From: Sporisorium sorghi
Taxonomy: Eukaryota > Basidiomycota > Ustilaginomycetes > Ustilaginales > Ustilaginaceae
Assembly: GCA_023212695.1 (NCBI GenBank)
Contig: JALCCG010000042.1
Location: 39,796 to 103,795, forward strand
Length of the DNA stretch: 64,000 nt
Reading direction: 5' to 3'
Within the stretch, counting starts at the first letter, position 1. Every line of letters starts with the position of its first letter. The position numbers and the translations under genes were made by a program. Below, in pieces: positions 62,273-64,000 of this stretch. The notes beneath the pieces were generated by a model. It was not told the DNA's origin and ran no database searches. It worked only from the letters and a program-made list of their open reading frames with translations.

Positions 62273-63883
62273 TTAGGCTTTCATGACACGCTTATGGATA
62301 TCGGTTACGACCTCACGTGCAGATTCGATGGCTCCTGCCTGCCAGGCCGTGATATAACTGATGTGCTCCCCTGCCAAATAAACGCGGTTATCCGGCTTGC
62401 ACAAGGTAGGATAGTAGGTTTTCCTGTCGTTGGCGGAATAGGACACCCAGCCCCCTTCCTGGTACTTGGTCTTCTTCCAGTCGATGGAGTAGGAAGCCTC
62501 GAACTCCTTCGGATACTGCGGATGGATTTTGGCCCCTTGCGTCAGCGCTAGTCTCTCGCGCTCTGCGTACGACATGCCCCCAAGTTTGTCGGCAGTCCCC
62601 CCGTACGCATAGTAGCCGAGCAGAATTCCCTTTTTCCCGAAATAATCGGTCGGAGGATAGTAGATTTGCGTAATATCCATATTCGTAAGGCTGCTGCCGC
62701 CGTAGAGATCATCGTCTTCCTCCCAGAATCGCCGCTTGAACTGCAGACCGATTTTACCCGCGGAGGCGTATCCGACACTGCTGATGGCCTTGGACATCTC
62801 CGGCGAGAAGTCTGCCGGAATCTTCTTTAGTACCGTCAGCGGTATGGTACAGATACAGTAATCCCCTCGGAGCTCCTGATCTTTGCCGGAATTGCCATCC
62901 TTATACACGATCCGCACCCCCGAGGAGGATTGGCGAATCTCCTTCACCTCTGACTTGAACTTGATTCGGTTGCCAAGCCGCTTCTCAAATGCCTTCACGA
63001 TGGCATCCATGCCGCCGACCGGATGAAACATCATCATCTGCTGGTCATAACTGTACTCATTGCTGAAATATTTACCGAAACCTGAATGAATGATGGCCTT
63101 CAGATCGAACGGATCCCGGAGAACCCCCGCATCCAGCCGGCTTCCCGGTTCATCCTTGTAACCGCCGCGTTCCGATCCCTTATAGAACAGGTCCGGATTC
63201 AGGTCCCCCTCGGCCTTCAGATAATCTACGAGCTTCAGCTTCTCTTCCGCCGTAAGCGGCAGATCCAGCGCGTTTTGATTCACCGCTTTGGCAAGCATCT
63301 CGGCAACATAACCGCGAACATCTGCCTTGGCCGCACGTTTAGGGACCCGCTGCCCGGATAACGCGCCAACGTTCTCGTTATAGTAATAGCCACTCTCATT
63401 CACATTGTTGAAGGGCTCGATGGCAACTCCAAACTTCTTGCAATAATCAAGCGTGACATGAAACTGCGGGATTCGCATCGGGCCTGCATTGAAATAAAGT
63501 CCGTTATCAAAGCGGGAGGTCTGGCGACCTGAACCAATCTCCGCCACAGAGGTCCCTTTGCGGATTGTCCAGTTACGACCACCGGCGAATTCCTTCGCTT
63601 CCAGAATCGTACAGTCATAGCCTGCCAGCCCAAGCTCATAGGCTGCCGTTAAACCCGCTATCCCTGCTCCAAGAATGATGATTTTTTTGCCTCCACGGCC
63701 GCTAAGATTTAAGTCATTCTTACCGGGAGGCGTATATTCCGCTGCTTTCAACGTTTCAGGCGATAGGAGCCCCATCGTACCCATTAGACTGAAGACGGCA
63801 ACAGATCCTCCCACTTTGCCAACGGTCGTCAGAAATTGTCTCCGGGTCATCTCTTTTTCTTTTGGTTGTTCTTTTGTAGCCAC
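62273..63883 (-). CDS. Tat-exported flavin amine oxidase
   Basis: 536 residues from GTG 63883 with GGAG upstream. N-terminal twin-arginine signal TRRQFLT (R14, R15) and hydrophobic region up to ~40. FAD-binding GAGIAGLTAAYELGL (72-86), then a substrate domain, and C-terminal VYLAGEHISYITAWQAGAIESA, typical of L-amino acid or monoamine oxidases. It produces imines and hydrogen peroxide from amines. First gene of an operon with a secreted RidA-like protein and TatA. Confidence 0.92.
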   Translation of the reverse strand: MATKEQPKEKEMTRRQFLTTVGKVGGSVAVFSLMGTMGLLSPETLKAAEYTPPGKNDLNLSGRGGKKIIILGAGIAGLTAAYELGLAGYDCTILEAKEFAGGRNWTIRKGTSVAEIGSGRQTSRFDNGLYFNAGPMRIPQFHVTLDYCKKFGVAIEPFNNVNESGYYYNENVGALSGQRVPKRAAKADVRGYVAEMLAKAVNQNALDLPLTAEEKLKLVDYLKAEGDLNPDLFYKGSERGGYKDEPGSRLDAGVLRDPFDLKAIIHSGFGKYFSNEYSYDQQMMMFHPVGGMDAIVKAFEKRLGNRIKFKSEVKEIRQSSSGVRIVYKDGNSGKDQELRGDYCICTIPLTVLKKIPADFSPEMSKAISSVGYASAGKIGLQFKRRFWEEDDDLYGGSSLTNMDITQIYYPPTDYFGKKGILLGYYAYGGTADKLGGMSYAERERLALTQGAKIHPQYPKEFEASYSIDWKKTKYQEGGWVSYSANDRKTYYPTLCKPDNRVYLAGEHISYITAWQAGAIESAREVVTDIHKRVMKA

Positions 63884-63966
63884 CCTCGTTCACTCCTTCG
63901 CTAGTTGTGCTGGATTGGACTCATGAGCCGATCTTAGCAAAGAAACCAAAATTTGACGTAAAATTT

Positions 63967-63981
63967 GTTAGGAATCCTAAC
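63967..63981. promoter_or_regulatory. Palindrome upstream of the amine oxidase operon
   Basis: GTTAGGA-A-TCCTAAC, perfect 7-1-7 palindrome, about 85 bp ahead of the GTG start. It may be an operator. A run of 14 T (63986-63999) lies just beyond; nothing else is visible before the window ends. Confidence 0.45.
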
Positions 63982-64000
63982 ATTGTTTTTTTTTTTTTTG

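Overview
The window looks like a chromosomal segment of a Paenibacillus or a close relative (Bacillales, Firmicutes). The reasons are strong GGAGG-type ribosome binding sites, frequent TTG and GTG starts, CcpA-type cre sites, YesM/YesN-style two-component systems beside CUT1 sugar ABC transporters, a ctaCDEF caa3 oxidase cluster and a guanine riboswitch ahead of xpt-pbuX. No rRNA, tRNA, CRISPR array, prophage or insertion sequence was seen. Two short runs of N (34921-35016 and 48565-48661) lie inside tandem repeats, so this is a draft assembly.

Layout. 1-2.3 kb: two tandem CBS-domain (CNNM/CorC) membrane proteins with matching leaders. 2.7-3.3 kb: a pyridoxamine-oxidase-like protein. 3.4-12.8 kb: an arabinose-oligosaccharide locus with a GH51 arabinofuranosidase, two permeases, a binding lipoprotein, and a sensor kinase with a frameshifted AraC-type response regulator. 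Two cre sites sit at its promoters. 12.8-17.5 kb: an AraC regulator divergent from a sulfatase, two half-size CHR transporters and a formylglycine-generating enzyme. 17.8-22.6 kb: a GntR-controlled ABC transporter cluster. 22.7-28.3 kb: caa3 oxidase structural and assembly genes. 28.6-34.2 kb: methionine aminopeptidase, a serine hydrolase, small proteins, and a large di-haem cytochrome c beside a DUF4870 protein.

34.4-35.2 kb and 48.0-48.8 kb hold a shared repeat architecture: four 25-bp modules, two direct and two inverted, in identical spacing, followed each time by a tandem array. Between them lie the xpt-pbuX purine salvage operon, a phosphoesterase, a TrmB-like regulator, a zinc-ribbon protein, a VanY-like lipoprotein, and a SNF2 helicase with a SWIM protein.

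49.1-55.8 kb: a second CUT1 sugar transporter, divergent from its kinase and regulator. 55.9-61.1 kb: mixed single genes (TspO-like, serine hydrolase, RidA, a frameshifted NAD(P)-binding protein, an MFS transporter, CsbD). 61.3-63.9 kb: an apparent operon of a Tat-exported flavin amine oxidase, a secreted RidA-like protein and TatA. I regard this operon, the sulfatase/CHR/FGE operon, the module repeats and the di-haem cytochrome as the parts most worth following up.
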